This document shows, piece by piece, positions 21,666 to 34,129 of a DNA stretch of 64,000 nucleotides. The translations under genes and the position numbers were made by a program. The stretch is from contig MNCI01010828.1 in the NCBI GenBank assembly GCA_015680685.1, positions 99,580-163,579 of the forward strand. The letters are read 5' to 3'. The notes beneath the pieces were generated by a model that worked only from the letters and a program-made list of their open reading frames with translations, was not told where the DNA came from and did not search any database. The first letter of the stretch is position 1; each line of letters opens with the position of its first letter. This DNA comes from Gnetum montanum (Eukaryota > Streptophyta > Gnetopsida > Gnetales > Gnetaceae).

Positions 21666-24508
21666 ATGACACCAAAACAGAAATTTCCACAGGAAGAAGA
21701 ACCCTCTCGACCATGGGAGAAATGATCCAAAGCTAGAAGGGGCCAACAAGAACAAGCCTAAGAACTACTAGAAGCAACCCATGTAATGAGACCTCTTCAT
21801 GAGGAGCCCAAAGTAGAATTTGTCCAACAGATTCTAGAAGAAGAAGTGCCTACTGAACAATCATAGTGAAGAGAAGTGCTTGGACCTGTGCTAAGGCTTG
21901 AGGTCACTTTGACTTAGGCTTGTCTTGACATCATTAGGTCCCAAGAAATTCAAAAATTAGTCCTTTAAGAGATCAACTTTGGGCAATTCCTTGAGAAATC
22001 TCTAGCTGATGTTAAGACTCAGCTACAAACCTCTCCCATGTGGCTAATAATGACATCTAGTGGGGAATGGTACATGGGACATACATATCTTTTCTAGAGT
22101 TACTGAAGGTCAAGGTTCGTTGTCAAAATCAAGGACATTCAAGTGTCCTACTCAGTAGAAGCTATCACATAGGCACTGGGGTTACTTGACACTAGGACAT
22201 AGTTGGTAGAACTATCCATGAAAGGTGATCTTGATGCAAGAGGAAGTGGACCTAGTGATGCTACAGGGTTGACCATAAAGAGTACAACATGCTCACAATG
22301 GTGTAGTGAATTTATTTCAAAATTTTGGCCTATCACCTCAATCCAACAGTGAGGCCAAGCAAGGTAACTACCTTCTTTGCTCAATCATGCACTACTCTAA
22401 GAAGGAAATTTCCTATCAACCTTCCACAACTGATCTACTTAGAGATCAAAAAGCACTTCAAGAAATATGAACATGGAAGAAAAACCTTGCCTTTTTTGTT
22501 CCTCATATGGAAACTTTGCAAAAGGGTAGGCATTGTTCACTACTCCAACGATGTCATCAGGCATGCTCCTTTGGCCTCATGGATTGAGATCATGAAAAAT
22601 AAGATGCCAACAACAACTTAAGAAGAGGAGCAGCTACCACCAACACCTACTCAGGAAACAACATTGGAGGCCTGCGTAGCCATTGAGTGTTTGTGCAAAA
22701 TCTAAGAGTAGCTCTTAACCAAACAAGAGTAACGTGTAGGAATGAGTGGGATAGATCCATTTGTGTACTAGCTAGCGATGAGTCACCTTAATGAGGTGGT
22801 TAGAATAATTAGCTAGATGAAGTAGGGTCATCCAATCTTCTCTGCCCAATGAATGTAGTTGCCTACGAGGTTAGATCCCAACACTTGGAAGGTGACGATG
22901 TCTTTATCCAACGCTATTTATTTCTAGAAATCTCTAGGAATGCTGCCACTTTCTCAGTGCAGTTGGAGGAAGGTGAAGGGGCAACTATCTTGGTGATGTA
23001 GCACCAAGGGCTAGAAATAATAGTTGAAGTGGTTGTTGAAGCATTGAATGCACCTGCTGTGTTTGTACTAGACGTATTTGCAATTCAAGACATGCAGATG
23101 TCGACAACCATGATTAGTGAAAAGCTAAATGTAGCCTAGCATGAAGAGTTGCTGGAACAACTAGTGGAAACCAGGCAACCAAACCTAGACATCTTTGATT
23201 TTCTGAAAGACATCACTGTGACCCAATCAGAGTTGCTAAATGCAAGGGGAAAATGCATCATTTTGGAGAGGCAACTTGAAAGGGCTCAAGAACGAAATCA
23301 ACACTTGGCCATAGAGGTTACCGAACTACATGCTTAACTTGTAGATCCTGTGATCCTCAACCCAATAACAACAAGAGATGAAGCTTTTAAACAGCTTCAA
23401 GAACAATTCCGAAGGTTGAGAAGGAGGTAGTAATGGCCATCATCAACTAGTTCATAGTTGAAGCCAAAATGTATTTAATTAAAAAGGACTTGGCATAGAT
23501 GCACTAGGAGAATGAGACCCTGATTACACAAAATCATCGCCTGCACAATGTTGATGCTCAGAAGGATCAAATGCAGGAATTTATTCATCAACAATAGGAG
23601 TAGCTTACCAGAGTGAACACTAAATTGAGAAGATTGGCCACAGAAAATTGAAACCTGTTAATGGAGGAAGTACACACCTTGCACTAGAAGTTTGCCATCA
23701 AAATCACCGCCTGGAAGAATAAGGTTCTTAAGTTTGAAAAAGTGAAAAATCACTACAAAGACTAGCTTTGACTATAGAAGGAAGTTAATGAAAAACACAT
23801 TTAGATGGAAAAGGTGAAAATGAATGAAGCCCTCCAACAACTCCAACAAGGAAGAGAAATGTGATAGCTTATCGTTGATGGGATCGATGCCTACAACAAC
23901 GTGGAGATCTACTTAAAGGAGTTACAAATCGAAGAAATGACAAAATATATGGAGTTGGCCAATCTTTGATATGTAAACCTAGCAATGCTAATAGTTAGAT
24001 GGCCATGGTTAGAGTTGGAGAAGCAAGTTTCTAGCTCATATTTGTTATACCAGGCTGAGTTTAAGCACCACAAAGACACCAAGCAGAAGCTTGAGACTAC
24101 AAATGTTGAACTCAAAGTTCTCAAAACATGGTTTAGAGATCAACGATCAATTGCTAAGAGCCTATTTAATCAAATGAATGACCACTAGGAGCTAAATGAC
24201 ATAGCAGGGCATTCAATATTGAATGCAAATAGTTTGCTACTCGGTTCATCAATACAAAGGAGTTGTTTCCAGTAATCTCATGTCCCTAGGGTGTGCCCAT
24301 TCCAACCCACATTTTTGAAGCTACATGGATGGTGCATGATCCTAGAAGTAAGGAGGAGAAAATGAAAGAACTACTAGATGATTTCCACCTCCTACTTGAA
24401 GTTGTAGTAGTAGCAAGATAGTCGTAGCGACCTCAACCATCACTTGTGCATGAAGTTGGTAAAGGTTCCTTGGAACCTTAGGAGCCACCACCACCTAGAA
24501 CCATCTAA
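21666..24508 (+). pseudogene. Element B 3' ORF relic: plant-transposon-protein-like domain plus coiled coils
   Basis: ATG 21666 begins MTPKQKFPQEEEPSRPWEK; the frame then decays. The plant-transposon-protein-like domain spans about 22010-22620 (IYLEIKKHFKKYEHGRKTLP at its end). Coiled-coil segments follow at 23149-23337 (ARGKCIILERQLERAQERNQ) and 23920-24188. The C-terminus (LFPVISCP, IPTHIFEATWMVHDPRSKEE, LEPEPPPPRTI-like) ends at a TAA at 24506-24508. The layout matches A and C. No membrane anchor or enzyme motif was seen; function unknown. Confidence 0.68.
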
Positions 24509-24738
24509 TCTTGTTCATCCAGCTTCACCCCAGCAAGGAACGTGCTGTTTGATTTTGAAGAGTTGTGTTATGATGTTCAATTTTATGTCCTGAACACTAT
24601 CATGTTTTGTAATTTGTTGATTCGTACACTCAAGCACGTTTTTGTCAAGTTAGTTAGTTTGTTTTGTTTGAGAAAAGTTAGTTAATAATCCCATACCTTC
24701 TCAATTTTGTAAAAGAACTCGAGGATGAGTTTTCATTT

Positions 24739-24751
24739 AATCATGGGAATA
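24739..24751 (+). promoter_or_regulatory. Polypurine tract of element B
   Basis: AATCATGGGAATA directly before TGATGAG; a weakened version of the AGTCATGGGGGTA consensus seen in A and E. Confidence 0.7.
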
Positions 24752-25679
24752 TGATGAGTCACGTTCGGTTGGTTACATCAATGAGGCCTAGTCGACGCGG
24801 CCTTTCCAACTGGGCCTTGTCGACAAGGCCTAGTCGATGCATCTTATCATGCATTGATGAGGCCCCGTCAATGTAGTGTTGGTTTTCGACTATAAATACA
24901 CACATACTAACTGCATTTATGGAATTAGAGATTGTAGTTGTAGTGAAGCTCTTGCAAGTTTTCCATTTAAAAGTTAAAATTTTTCTCCTGAGTGCCTGCA
25001 AGAGGAGTTATTGAGTATATGAATCTTTATTCAATCATTGTTGTACTTGAGCACGATAGTGTGTGCAGTAATAGCTTTTTGATAAATGATGTAGCATTCT
25101 AGATAGATTAGCTATTTCATTTATGCATTTAATGTTTTCAATAATTTATTTAATGTTTGCGATTATTTATTAAATTTTTTTAGTAATTAAGTTAATGAAG
25201 AAATTAAGCTAGATAGATTAAACAGATTAGTATAACCACTTTGAACATAACATGTATTCTCTTGGTAATCCTAGTAGCATTATTGCTTGGTATGCCCAAT
25301 AGCATAGTGCTTGGTCATCTAGTAGTGGATATGTGGGTTTAGGACATGTATAGAAAGTGGGACTAGATGCTTATGTTAGGATTAGTTAGATGCTAGTTAA
25401 TTAGTCAGTTTTAATTAGTTAATCCAATTACTCTTATCTTCATTTGAATATCAAATCATAAAAATACAATATGATAAAAATCAGATGCCTCAATTACACT
25501 TAACCATACCAATTTACCTCACAAGTGTAATTGGGAAGACAATGATTGACCTTAAGGTAGGATTCACTTTCTAAAAGACTAGTGTATTGGAAAAAATAAA
25601 GTCCAAAGAATTTGATTGAGTTGTGCATGAACGCTTGTGATTCGTATGGTTGGGCATAGGGGTACCTCACCACTCATCA
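24752..25679 (+). repeat. 3' LTR of element B
   Basis: 928 bp, TGATGAG...CTCATCA. The U3 has a palindrome-rich array of GTCGAC/GATGAGGCC units (24762-24882), then TATAAATA at 24891-24898. No primer-binding site follows, consistent with a 3' LTR. Confidence 0.88.
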
Positions 25680-27234
25680 TTATGTTATTACAACATGATT
25701 TTTTCATAAGTTGTGATGGCTAGAAAGGAAGAGATAATTAAATTAAAAATATTACAAGTGGACCTTAAGTTATGATCTTTAACCATGATACATGGCTTGA
25801 TTTTGAAGAATGTCATGATTATACCATAGGTAGTGGTGAATTTACCTTATTTCTAAAGCTCATCACAAGTTCATCATAATTTGTGGTTTGCAACCACAAG
25901 TTGACCATGAGTCTTGGTCAATACCATGAGTTGACCATAGGCCATGGTTTATGAAAAATTGAATTTTGAAGTACTATGAGTAATGATGAACTCATGGTCA
26001 ATTATATTGCAATACCATGACTTAACCACGAGTAGTGGTTAATATGAAAATTTTAATTTTCTTAAGATTACAAGTTCAAATTTTGATGATTTTTATATGG
26101 ATAGATTCACCTTGAAAAGATGAACAACTTGGGAATAAGATACTTTTGATTAGAAGAGAAAACTTGTAGTAATATAATTCATATAGGTGACTATTCAACT
26201 TCTACTTGAAAGATCAAACTTGCTTAAAATTTAATTTGAATAAAAGTGAATTCTCTAAAAAGCAATTTATGATGAGGAACATTGATCTTTGAAATTGTGA
26301 GAGAGCTTTGTGAAGCTTCAATTCAAAATAATTGAAGAATAGTGATTAGAATTAAATGAAAGTAATGGGAATTGAGAAGAGAAGAGAAGACATAATGAAG
26401 AGAATGAAAATTCTTATGGCTACTTTATTCCTTAGTTTTATCAAAGTTTATATCAGCATATGATCTTGGTATATATGCAAAAATAAAGGGACCATTCTAA
26501 TGGATAATGAAGAGACAATTCCTACTAAAAATAATGAATAAATTTATAAAAAATACTAAGACTTGGGGCCATTATTAAATACACCCATTTGATAAGGAGA
26601 CATCTTATCAAGCCTATAGATGTATCATTTGGTCATGGAAAGCTATGATGTGGTAGTTCCAAGATGAAAAATAGTCATGAATGTCAAATTCAAATGACAA
26701 AGATTTTCCTAGAGTTCTAACTTTGTGTTTGATAAATACCAGGTTTTGTATTTTATGTTTTTAGCATGAAAGTTGGAATAAAGATTGCATAAGAGTGGTA
26801 TGCATCTCGATGGTCAACCATGTGTGGTGGTATTGGCCATATATCTCTTTGTTTAGATCATGATCTTATGTGAGGAAGATATTTGAATCAATTGTGCTTT
26901 GCATTAAGGTTGATCATGTATATGTTTATAGACCTCATCCTTTGCAATATTGTTAAGTGTGTGATTGAATTATGTTCTATGAATATTGTTCCATTGTATT
27001 TATAATCTTCTTTTAGTTTAATAGAAGATAACTAGTTTTCTTTTTTTCTAGAAAATAAATTATCTCACATGATATCTAGATTTGGTGTGTTTTAAAGAGT
27101 GAAAGCAAATTGGAGTGACCCTACTCTAGGATTGATATTAGAGTATTAGGTTTATTATTGTTTAAAATTTAGTTATGGATTCTTATGCCTATTTTAGATG
27201 GCTCCTAATAAGAAAAATGTTTAAGTAATTATTT
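25680..27234. other. Unassigned AT-rich repeat-like sequence
   Basis: No convincing protein. A cluster of inverted and direct ACCATGAGTTGACCAT-type units lies at 25890-26042, a TATA-like TATATATGCAAAAATA at 26470, and TTTTAG|ATGGCTCCTAATAAG at 27192-27212, which resembles the acceptor-plus-MAP start of the 3' ORFs elsewhere in the window. It may be the 5' flank and start of another related 3' ORF, or an unrelated LTR. Weakly supported. Confidence 0.3.
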
Positions 27235-27868
27235 ACCTTTTTTGAAAATTATTATTTCTTTTCCTCATAAATAAATTTTTTATTAAGAAGAGGATAAATT
27301 CCAATAGTGTGCCTTTCACAACAATAATAGCTACAACATCCTCACAAATCATAATACGTAATTTTTTGGGCACATTAAGGGCTTTAGCTATCACCTTTAC
27401 AAAATAGGATACTAGGACTCCCTTGATGTTAACTGTTGCATCTTTTCCTTTATTATGCCAGAATTGGTATATCTTCCCCAAATATCATTCCTCATTGTTT
27501 GTGAGTGTGGTCCATAATGGTGATGCTTAAAGTTACGTATTCATTGTTTCCACAACAAATTCTAGGAGTGGACCAAAGTTGAGCTCTACGATAACGGTGG
27601 ACATGATCATCTTCTCTTAGATGTTTTGGAGGCAATTTGGTGATAGTGTGAGGTGCTACCCTTATTTTGGTGCTTGTGGATGTACTGCCTTTGCTTGGGC
27701 CAAGTGTCTTGTAGCAGGAGATTCGTGATGGAGACTAAAGAATTGAGCCTTTTTCTTTGAATGTTATGCTTGTGGGCTTTGTTTCCCCATTTGACCTTGT
27801 CCATCACCTCTTGGCCTTTTGCTTGCTAGCTGTGAAGGTCCTCTCATTGCTCCTCTTTTTAAGGCTAT
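27235..27868 (-). pseudogene. Element H 3' ORF relic (N-terminal part)
   Basis: On the - strand the start codon position reads ATA (27868-27866) instead of ATG. The best segment, 27481-27233, reads MGKIYQFWHNKGKDATVNIK and VSYFVKVIAKALNVP, clearly the same domain as A's YQFWHNKEQGTIVNI. The relic ends near 27235 where unrelated sequence begins, so no coiled coils remain. Confidence 0.65.
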
Positions 27869-27941
27869 CTGCAACCACCAAGGGTTTGAAAATTATTAAA
27901 ATGTTTACTCTAATTCTTAATAAATGTTTCCTTACTCATAC
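27869..27941 (-). other. Putative mini-intron before the 3' ORF, element H
   Basis: Reverse strand: donor AAAGG|GTATGAG and acceptor GTGGTTGCAG, ending just before the ORF start position. 73 nt. It is the reverse-strand member of the intron set. Confidence 0.45.
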
Positions 27942-28804
27942 CCTTTACTAGATCAAGTTCTTAGCTTGTTATGATTGCAAAGTTAGAAAAATCTTCAAAA
28001 AGAAATCCCCTTAAATATTAATTTCCTTATATACCCTTCATAGTTATCTATTTTGCTCTTATTTATGGTTTATGATAGTTGGTATGGTTCATTAAGAGGA
28101 TTATTTAAGTGTTTCTGGCTTTGGTGTGATTGATTTTTGTTAAAAATGTTCATTTTCCTTATTGTACTTACCGTTATAATACCTTCTAGGTGTTAGAAAA
28201 TTTTGACTCAAATTTGAGCAATATCATGCTAAGCACAAACCCCTCTCCCCTCCCACACAACCAAGTTGAGAGCTCCATGATTAACAAGGTTCAAGAATTG
28301 CAAAAATTAGAGCTACAAGGGTGGAGTTTTTAGAATTGGAACTTTGGAGGTTAGAGCTCTTAGTTTAGAAGAAAAAATGGCAAAAACTCTCTTAGCTTCA
28401 AAAGTTGAAAATGAAAATTTTGCTAAGTCCCCCATGCTATATATACTATTTTTATGCACAATATCATAGATTCGATATCAAAGGTGAAAACTTCAAATTT
28501 TTTGTTGATTTTTCAAGATAAAGAATGAGTCAGTTGGAATGTTTGGAAGATATGAAATGTGTTTAGAGGGTCTTAGGCTATGAATGATGCATAATTTTCT
28601 AGAATTTGACATAGAAAGTGCATAAAGAAGGAATCTCAAGCTATGAAAGTTTATTAAGTGGTTTGGATGGATAAGAAATTAGTGATGAAGTTTTAGTATC
28701 CAACTAGAGTTGAAGATGATTAGAGAAGGTTTTTTTTATTGAGTTATTCAGTATTCTAGAAGGCATATGATGTGGAATTGCTCTCTAGGTATAAGACATA
28801 GTAG

Positions 28805-28859
28805 TTATACAAGTGGATCCTTCCCAAAGTAGGCTCCAACCCTTGATGCCCTTGTATAA
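28805..28859 (-). other. Conserved hairpin, element H copy (perfect 9-bp stem)
   Basis: TTATACAAG (28805-28813) and CTTGTATAA (28851-28859) are perfectly complementary. Relative to the E copy (TATGCAAG/CTTGCATA) both arms changed together, a compensatory substitution supporting RNA pairing. Confidence 0.6.
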
Positions 28860-29055
28860 TCACACCTAAAAGTGTCCTTGGGCACTCAAGGAGTTGAATG
28901 TAACACATACTTGTTTAGCAAAACACACATGTTAGTAGCACTAGGTTGGGAAAATGACACTATGTTACACAAAACCACAAGTTATGATTACATATATAGT
29001 GAGATAAGTTGGACTTAGAAGGGATTGCAAACATCAAGATGTGAGGTATCTTAAC

Positions 29056-29060
29056 ATAGG
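29056..29060 (+). repeat. Target-site duplication of element C (left copy ATAGG)
   Basis: ATAGG at 29056-29060 recurs at 57854-57858, just outside C's far 3' LTR end. This joins the two halves of H. Confidence 0.8.
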
Positions 29061-29954
29061 TGATGAAGTGTCATAATGCCATGTCGACAAGCCCTCATCG
29101 ATGTGGCCTCATTAACAAGCCCAAGTCATCATATCCCTATCGATGTGGTGTTACCTTGTCGATGAGGCCACATCAATGTAGCGTTTGCTGCATTTATGAG
29201 GCGCTATCAATGCAGCTCCATAATAAAGTCTATAAATACATGCTCATGCATCGTGTTTATAACATGTCTTGTCATAGTTGTAGTAGAGCTCTTATAGTTT
29301 TATCATTTGAGAGTTAGAATATTTTTCTAAGTGCCCACAATAGGAATTAGAAAGTGTTTGGATCTTTATTCAAACATTGATGTACCTCAGCATAGCACTT
29401 GGAAACAAATTAATTTTTTATTTATGCATTTAAAGTTTTATGTGATTTTCTTTAATGTTGTAAGTAATTAAATAATTAATTAAACTAAACTAAGCTAGAT
29501 TAAGTAGTAATTAATTAAGCACATAAATACGACCACTTCGAGCATACGCTTGATGCTTGGTAATCCTAGTGACACTTAATGTTTGGTAGCCTAGCAGTAC
29601 TAAATGTGTTTAGGATGTGTACAACAAGTGGGAATAGATGCTTATGCTAGGATTAGTTAGGTGTAGTTAGTTAGATTAAATTAGCAATTGAATTACTTCA
29701 TTAATTCCATCCTTTATTTTAAGCACCCAAAGCATAAAACATAAAAATAATAGAAATTATATGCCTCAATTACACTTAACCATACCTTTGCATTTCACAA
29801 GTGTAATTGGGAAGACAACTAATGATTGTTAGGGCAAGTTCATTTTCTAAATACTAGTGTACTAGAAAACATAGAATATATGGAATTCGATCGGATCATG
29901 TGTGAACGCTTAGTGATTCATATGGTTGAGCATAAGGGTATTTGCAATTCATCA
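29061..29954 (+). repeat. 5' LTR of element C
   Basis: 894 bp from TGATGAAG to AATTCATCA. The U3 array has TCGACAAGCCC, ATCGATGTGGCC and GTCGATGAGGCC units (29080-29205), then TATAAATA at 29231-29238. It is related to B's LTR. Confidence 0.88.
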
Positions 29955-29973
29955 TTGGCATCATTATCGAGGA
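29955..29973 (+). promoter_or_regulatory. Primer-binding site of element C
   Basis: TTGGCATCATTATCGAGGA, a decayed tRNA-Asp-type site, directly after the LTR. Confidence 0.75.
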
Positions 29974-30107
29974 TTTTTTTCTTTGAAACATGTACTATCT
30001 AGGTATAGTGAAAATCATTAACATCGTTGGATGAACCCTAAGATCTAAATCATTCTAAAAATAAGTATAATAATTTAAGCACATTGATAAATTATTTTTA
30101 TTACAAA

Positions 30108-32035
30108 ATGTCTTCTTCTCACAGGTGCAATGATACTAGACTGCTAGTGCCTCAAGAATGCAAGGTGGTATATACTCATCCAGATGAGTATGTGCTTAAC
30201 TTCACCTTCATTTTGCACTAGGATGAATAACTACAGTGGTGAGATATGGAGGGTAACATTGTAATGATTGCTAGGGCCACCATGAATGAAGGGTTAGCAG
30301 AGGACATCATAGGCATCATTGAAATAATGATGATGATGAGCCTTTGTTGGCAACTTAGAGTATGCTGAATGTTGCAGAGGCAGTGAAAATTTCAACTAGA
30401 CTTGTAAAAGATAGTTGGATAAAGCAACTTGACATGAACAATATCTCAAAATTTTAGGGGGGATATAAATCTAATTTGCAAACACATCTTCAAGCCTTTC
30501 ACGATGCCTATGACCTACAAAATATTGAAAATGATTGGTAGAAATTAAAGCTATTTCCCAGGACACTCATCAAGGAAGCTAAAAGTTGGTATCAGTCCTT
30601 AGAGCTGGAATCAATTTGTAGATGGAGTATGATGATCAAACTATTCAGCAACAAGTATCAAACATACTCTCAAGTGTCCAATCTTAGAAGAAAGATCCAA
30701 GGATGGAAGCAAGGTATACATGAACCCTTGGATGCCACCATGGACAAATACTATTCTCATACACCGATGCCATGAACATGATTATTCTTAGCGAGAACAA
30801 CTTCACCACATCATAGATGGACTTGGAGCAGAAATGAAAAGAACTCTTGGAGTTTATGCCTAAGGAATACTATCAGAACTTAGAGGCCATAAGATCCAAA
30901 GGCTAATAGAGCAGGTAGAAAAAGATGAAGGAGAGCTGAAGAAATGGGAAAGTGCTGAGGAATATAATAGGGTTCCTTCCAATAGAAAAAGGGAGGTTTA
31001 ATTTTGCGACAATGAAGAAAAATCACCAGTTGATGAGGTGGTGTATATAAATACCTTGCTAATTCAAAAAACTATGTATAAAATTTCAGCCAAGGTAGAT
31101 AAAATGTGGGATTCATTGGATGAGAAATTTCAAACTACTTTAAAGATCACAGAAGAATCAAAAGAGCAAAGTAGTGATCATAATTGCAGGAGGTGAAAAG
31201 AAGTTGAACGTGCCTACCAAGGGGGTAAGGGAAAAGTTGCTATAGTATAAGAAGTTGTGGAGACAGAATTAGATGATGATGGTGGATGTGACATCTGCCA
31301 ATATGAATATCCTAAGGAATGTTGCTCTATTGTGTCACATTTGTAGAAGTCTGGGGTTTATGCACTGAATCCTAAACTAGTAAAAAGATAAGCACTTAGA
31401 AGATTGCCTTATCCTCAAGGTAATCCAAGGTAGTTCCACTAGCAACAACAAGCTTATTATCCAAGTAGAGCTCCACCATATCCATATGAATAATACCAAT
31501 AGTTGCAATAGCCACAGTCATGGGGAATGCCACCACCAAAGCAAAAATACCCTTACAAGTAGCCAGATCCATATGGGTACTATTTTCAGCAACCAATGTC
31601 TCCACGTGACTCTTTTCTAGTCATGTTTCTTTTTAGCATCACTACTACCCTCTAGAATATCACAGAACTCATTCTCCATATACTAGAGGGAAAGTCGCAT
31701 ATTCCTATCACCCTTCTCTCATTCTTTAGTAGATACTCCCCCACCCTCCACCCAATTACCTCCTGATCCATCTATGTAGGGTGAAATTCCATCACAATCA
31801 CAACAACGTAATACTACTAGGGCTATCAACTTACAATTGGCTTTCTAGATGAATGGTTTGGAACCTAAATCCCAAAAATGATCATTCTTTTGACCTAATA
31901 GTCCTTCAAATCCCTTACAAACTAATGCAGTTGGCTACTTTGTCTCTCCATCATCCTTTGCATAAAATTCTTTTGAGATCACTTCAAACCAAATGCCTTT
32001 TAAGGTCTGCACTGTCATGTTAATCCACATTATAT
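30108..32035 (+). pseudogene. gag: Element C gag relic
   Basis: ATG 30108 gives MSSSHRCND, matching D's MASSHKVN start, followed by YTHPDEYVLNFTFILH. The gag core lies at about 30355-30930 (FHDAYDLQNIEN, LKLFPRTLIKEAKSWYQSLE). The knuckle at 31289-31327 reads CDICQYEYPKECC, so its His is Tyr and its Gly is Glu. The Pro/Gln/Tyr-rich tail runs from 31400 to about 32030. Many TAG/TAA stops replace Gln codons. The N-terminal part is shortened compared with D. Confidence 0.8.
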
Positions 32036-32880
32036 TTGATTAGATCAAGGTTGGTAACCTTCCTAGGAAAAGATTTGACCCTGGAAGTCCTCTCATCTAC
32101 TTGCATATTGCTATACATGAGCCATGCAAGGCTCTTCTTGATTCTAGTGTCTCTAATTTCCCATGACATGTACAAAGCATAAAATCTACCGCCTCACAAG
32201 AAGAGCAACATATGTCTAGAATTGGAAAATCAGTTAATCACTATTCCTTTAAGACTTGTGAAGGACATTGTGACCACTATTTGTGGATGGTCCTATCTTG
32301 CCAATTTTCTAGTGATTAAGGTTAACAATTATAAGGGATACTTCCTAATTATTATGGAAAGGGCATGGTTGAGCATTGCTAATGCACAAATGGACATTAG
32401 AGATCTCTCCTTGGAAATTTCCAAGGAAAAGGAATTTGGAAAGATCGAGAAGAAGAGAGTTCGATGCATCGCATATAGTGATACCAAGTATAACTATGTG
32501 CAGAAACTCTAGTTTGTTAAGAGCACATCCATCAAAGCATGTAGATAGTGTATAGATGAATTTGAAGTTCAAAGGTTCCTATACATAGCAACCACAAAAT
32601 AGGAGGGCACCTAGTGGTTGATAGTTGATCTTAGAAGTAGCACACTTTACATGGAACCTACTAAGAGTTTGACATATGCTTATATTAAAAGAATGAATAA
32701 ACAAGAGTAATTCCATCACCAACTCTTTGATAATGCAAATGATGATACCTATTAAGGAGAGTTGAAAATCCCTAAAATTTTTTAAAAAGAGCGCTTAAAG
32801 TTGAAAACTCTATATATCAACATGGAGTATGCATTTTTGAAAAATGGCAAGTTGATAATCATCAATGCTAATCTTGCTCT
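32036..32880 (+). pseudogene. pro: Element C protease relic and linker
   Basis: VGNLPRKRFDPGSPLIYLHI and ALLDSS (the catalytic DSG now reads DSS) lead to the open stretch 32222-32512: LRLVKDIVTTICGWSYLANF, IIMERAWLSIANAQ, SLEISKEKEFGKIEKKRVRC. A linker with ELKIPKIF and YAFLKNGKLIIINANL connects to RT. Active-site damage and stops show it is dead. Confidence 0.8.
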
Positions 32881-33531
32881 TGAAAAAAATAGATGCTATT
32901 AAAGGTGGTTAACAAATGGTCAATAGCCTTTGCTTGGTCATATCCTGAACTCACAGGGATTGATCCTAGGATATGCCATCATTATATCTACATAGATTTG
33001 GCCATGAAGCCATAGAGGTAGCTGTAGCAATAGATGAATCCTAGATTAAAGTAGATTATCAAAGAGGAAATTGAACAACTCCTCAAGGTAGGGTTTATCT
33101 ATTCCATTACTGATAGTGAGTAGGTTAGTTCACTCGTGATTGTGCTAAAGAGAGGTGGCAAGTGGTAGGTCTGCATCAACTTCCAATTGTTGAATATTGT
33201 AACATTTGAAGATCACTTTCCATTGGCATTTGTGGATCAAGTGTTAGACACTATATCTGGGAATTACTATTACATTTTTCTGGATGGTTATAGTGGCTAT
33301 AACCAAATCTAGAATTCACTAGAAAACTAGGACAAAACAATATTCATGAGTCCTTGGGAGACCTTTGCATATCCCAAGATGCCTTTTGTTATATGCAATG
33401 CTCTTGTCACTTTCCAATGCTTGGTCTTAAGCATCTTCCAATAGCAAATCAGTAGTGGAGTAGAAGTCTTCATGGATGACTTCTCCACCTATGGCACTAC
33501 ATTTGAGCAAGCCTTGGACCACCTTGAGCAA
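32881..33531 (+). pseudogene. RT: Element C reverse transcriptase relic, N-terminal half
   Basis: Order of blocks: AWSYPELTGIDPRICHHYIY, EEIEQLLKVGFIYSI, the template-grip DGYSGYN, MPFVICNALVTFQC, and VFMDDFSTYGTTFEQALDH with the FMDD catalytic box intact at 33471-33486. The frame runs into the N gap at 33532, so the thumb and RNase H are not visible. Confidence 0.84.
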
Positions 33532-34129
33532 NNNNNNNNNNNNNNNNNNNNNNNNNNNNNNNNNNNNNNNNNNNNNNNNNNNNNNNNNNNNNNNNNNNNN
33601 NNNNNNNNNNNNNNNNNNNNNNNNNNNNNNNNNNNNNNNNNNNNNNNNNNNNNNNNNNNNNNNNNNNNNNNNNNNNNNNNNNNNNNNNNNNNNNNNNNNN
33701 NNNNNNNNNNNNNNNNNNNNNNNNNNNNNNNNNNNNNNNNNNNNNNNNNNNNNNNNNNNNNNNNNNNNNNNNNNNNNNNNNNNNNNNNNNNNNNNNNNNN
33801 NNNNNNNNNNNNNNNNNNNNNNNNNNNNNNNNNNNNNNNNNNNNNNNNNNNNNNNNNNNNNNNNNNNNNNNNNNNNNNNNNNNNNNNNNNNNNNNNNNNN
33901 NNNNNNNNNNNNNNNNNNNNNNNNNNNNNNNNNNNNNNNNNNNNNNNNNNNNNNNNNNNNNNNNNNNNNNNNNNNNNNNNNNNNNNNNNNNNNNNNNNNN
34001 NNNNNNNNNNNNNNNNNNNNNNNNNNNNNNNNNNNNNNNNNNNNNNNNNNNNNNNNNNNNNNNNNNNNNNNNNNNNNNNNNNNNNNNNNNNNNNNNNNNN
34101 NNNNNNNNNNNNNNNNNNNNNNNNNNNNN
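33532..34129. other. Assembly gap (598 N)
   Basis: It replaces the rest of RT, RNase H and the start of integrase. In B the same interval (11965-12898) is about 930 bp, so the gap is probably undersized. Long open frames reported across it are artefacts. Confidence 0.95.

Larger units (their letters stand above)
1..25679 (+). mobile_element. Element B: outer Ty3/gypsy LTR retrotransposon, 5' end outside window
   Basis: B reads gag, protease, RT, RNase H, integrase, a long 3' ORF, polypurine tract and 3' LTR in order on the + strand once two insertions are removed: A at 2162-10804 and F at about 13085-18880. The protease frame stops at 2161 and resumes at 10805; the integrase stops near 13085 and resumes at 18881. 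The lack of a chromodomain after INT and the extra 3' ORF fit the Tat/Athila side of Ty3/gypsy. The 5' LTR lies left of the window. All frames contain stops, so the copy is dead. Confidence 0.85.
27235..29060 (-). mobile_element. Element H, distal part (3' ORF and 3' noncoding region, reverse strand)
   Basis: This - strand sequence holds the start of a 3' ORF, its intron-like leader and a 3' noncoding region homologous to A at 5900-7400. It continues across element C into 57859-60790, where H's integrase, RNase H and RT lie. Its 3' LTR is not recognised; the sequence breaks near 27235. Confidence 0.7.
27942..29060 (-). other. Element H 3' noncoding region, with internal GATATC cassette
   Basis: Homologous in reverse to A's 5900-6970. 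It contains a TTGATATCGAATC...GATATTGTGC cassette followed on the - strand by AGTATATATAGC (28430-28490), the equivalent of the internal promoter of A, and a hairpin at 28805-28859. No gene is visible. Confidence 0.6.
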
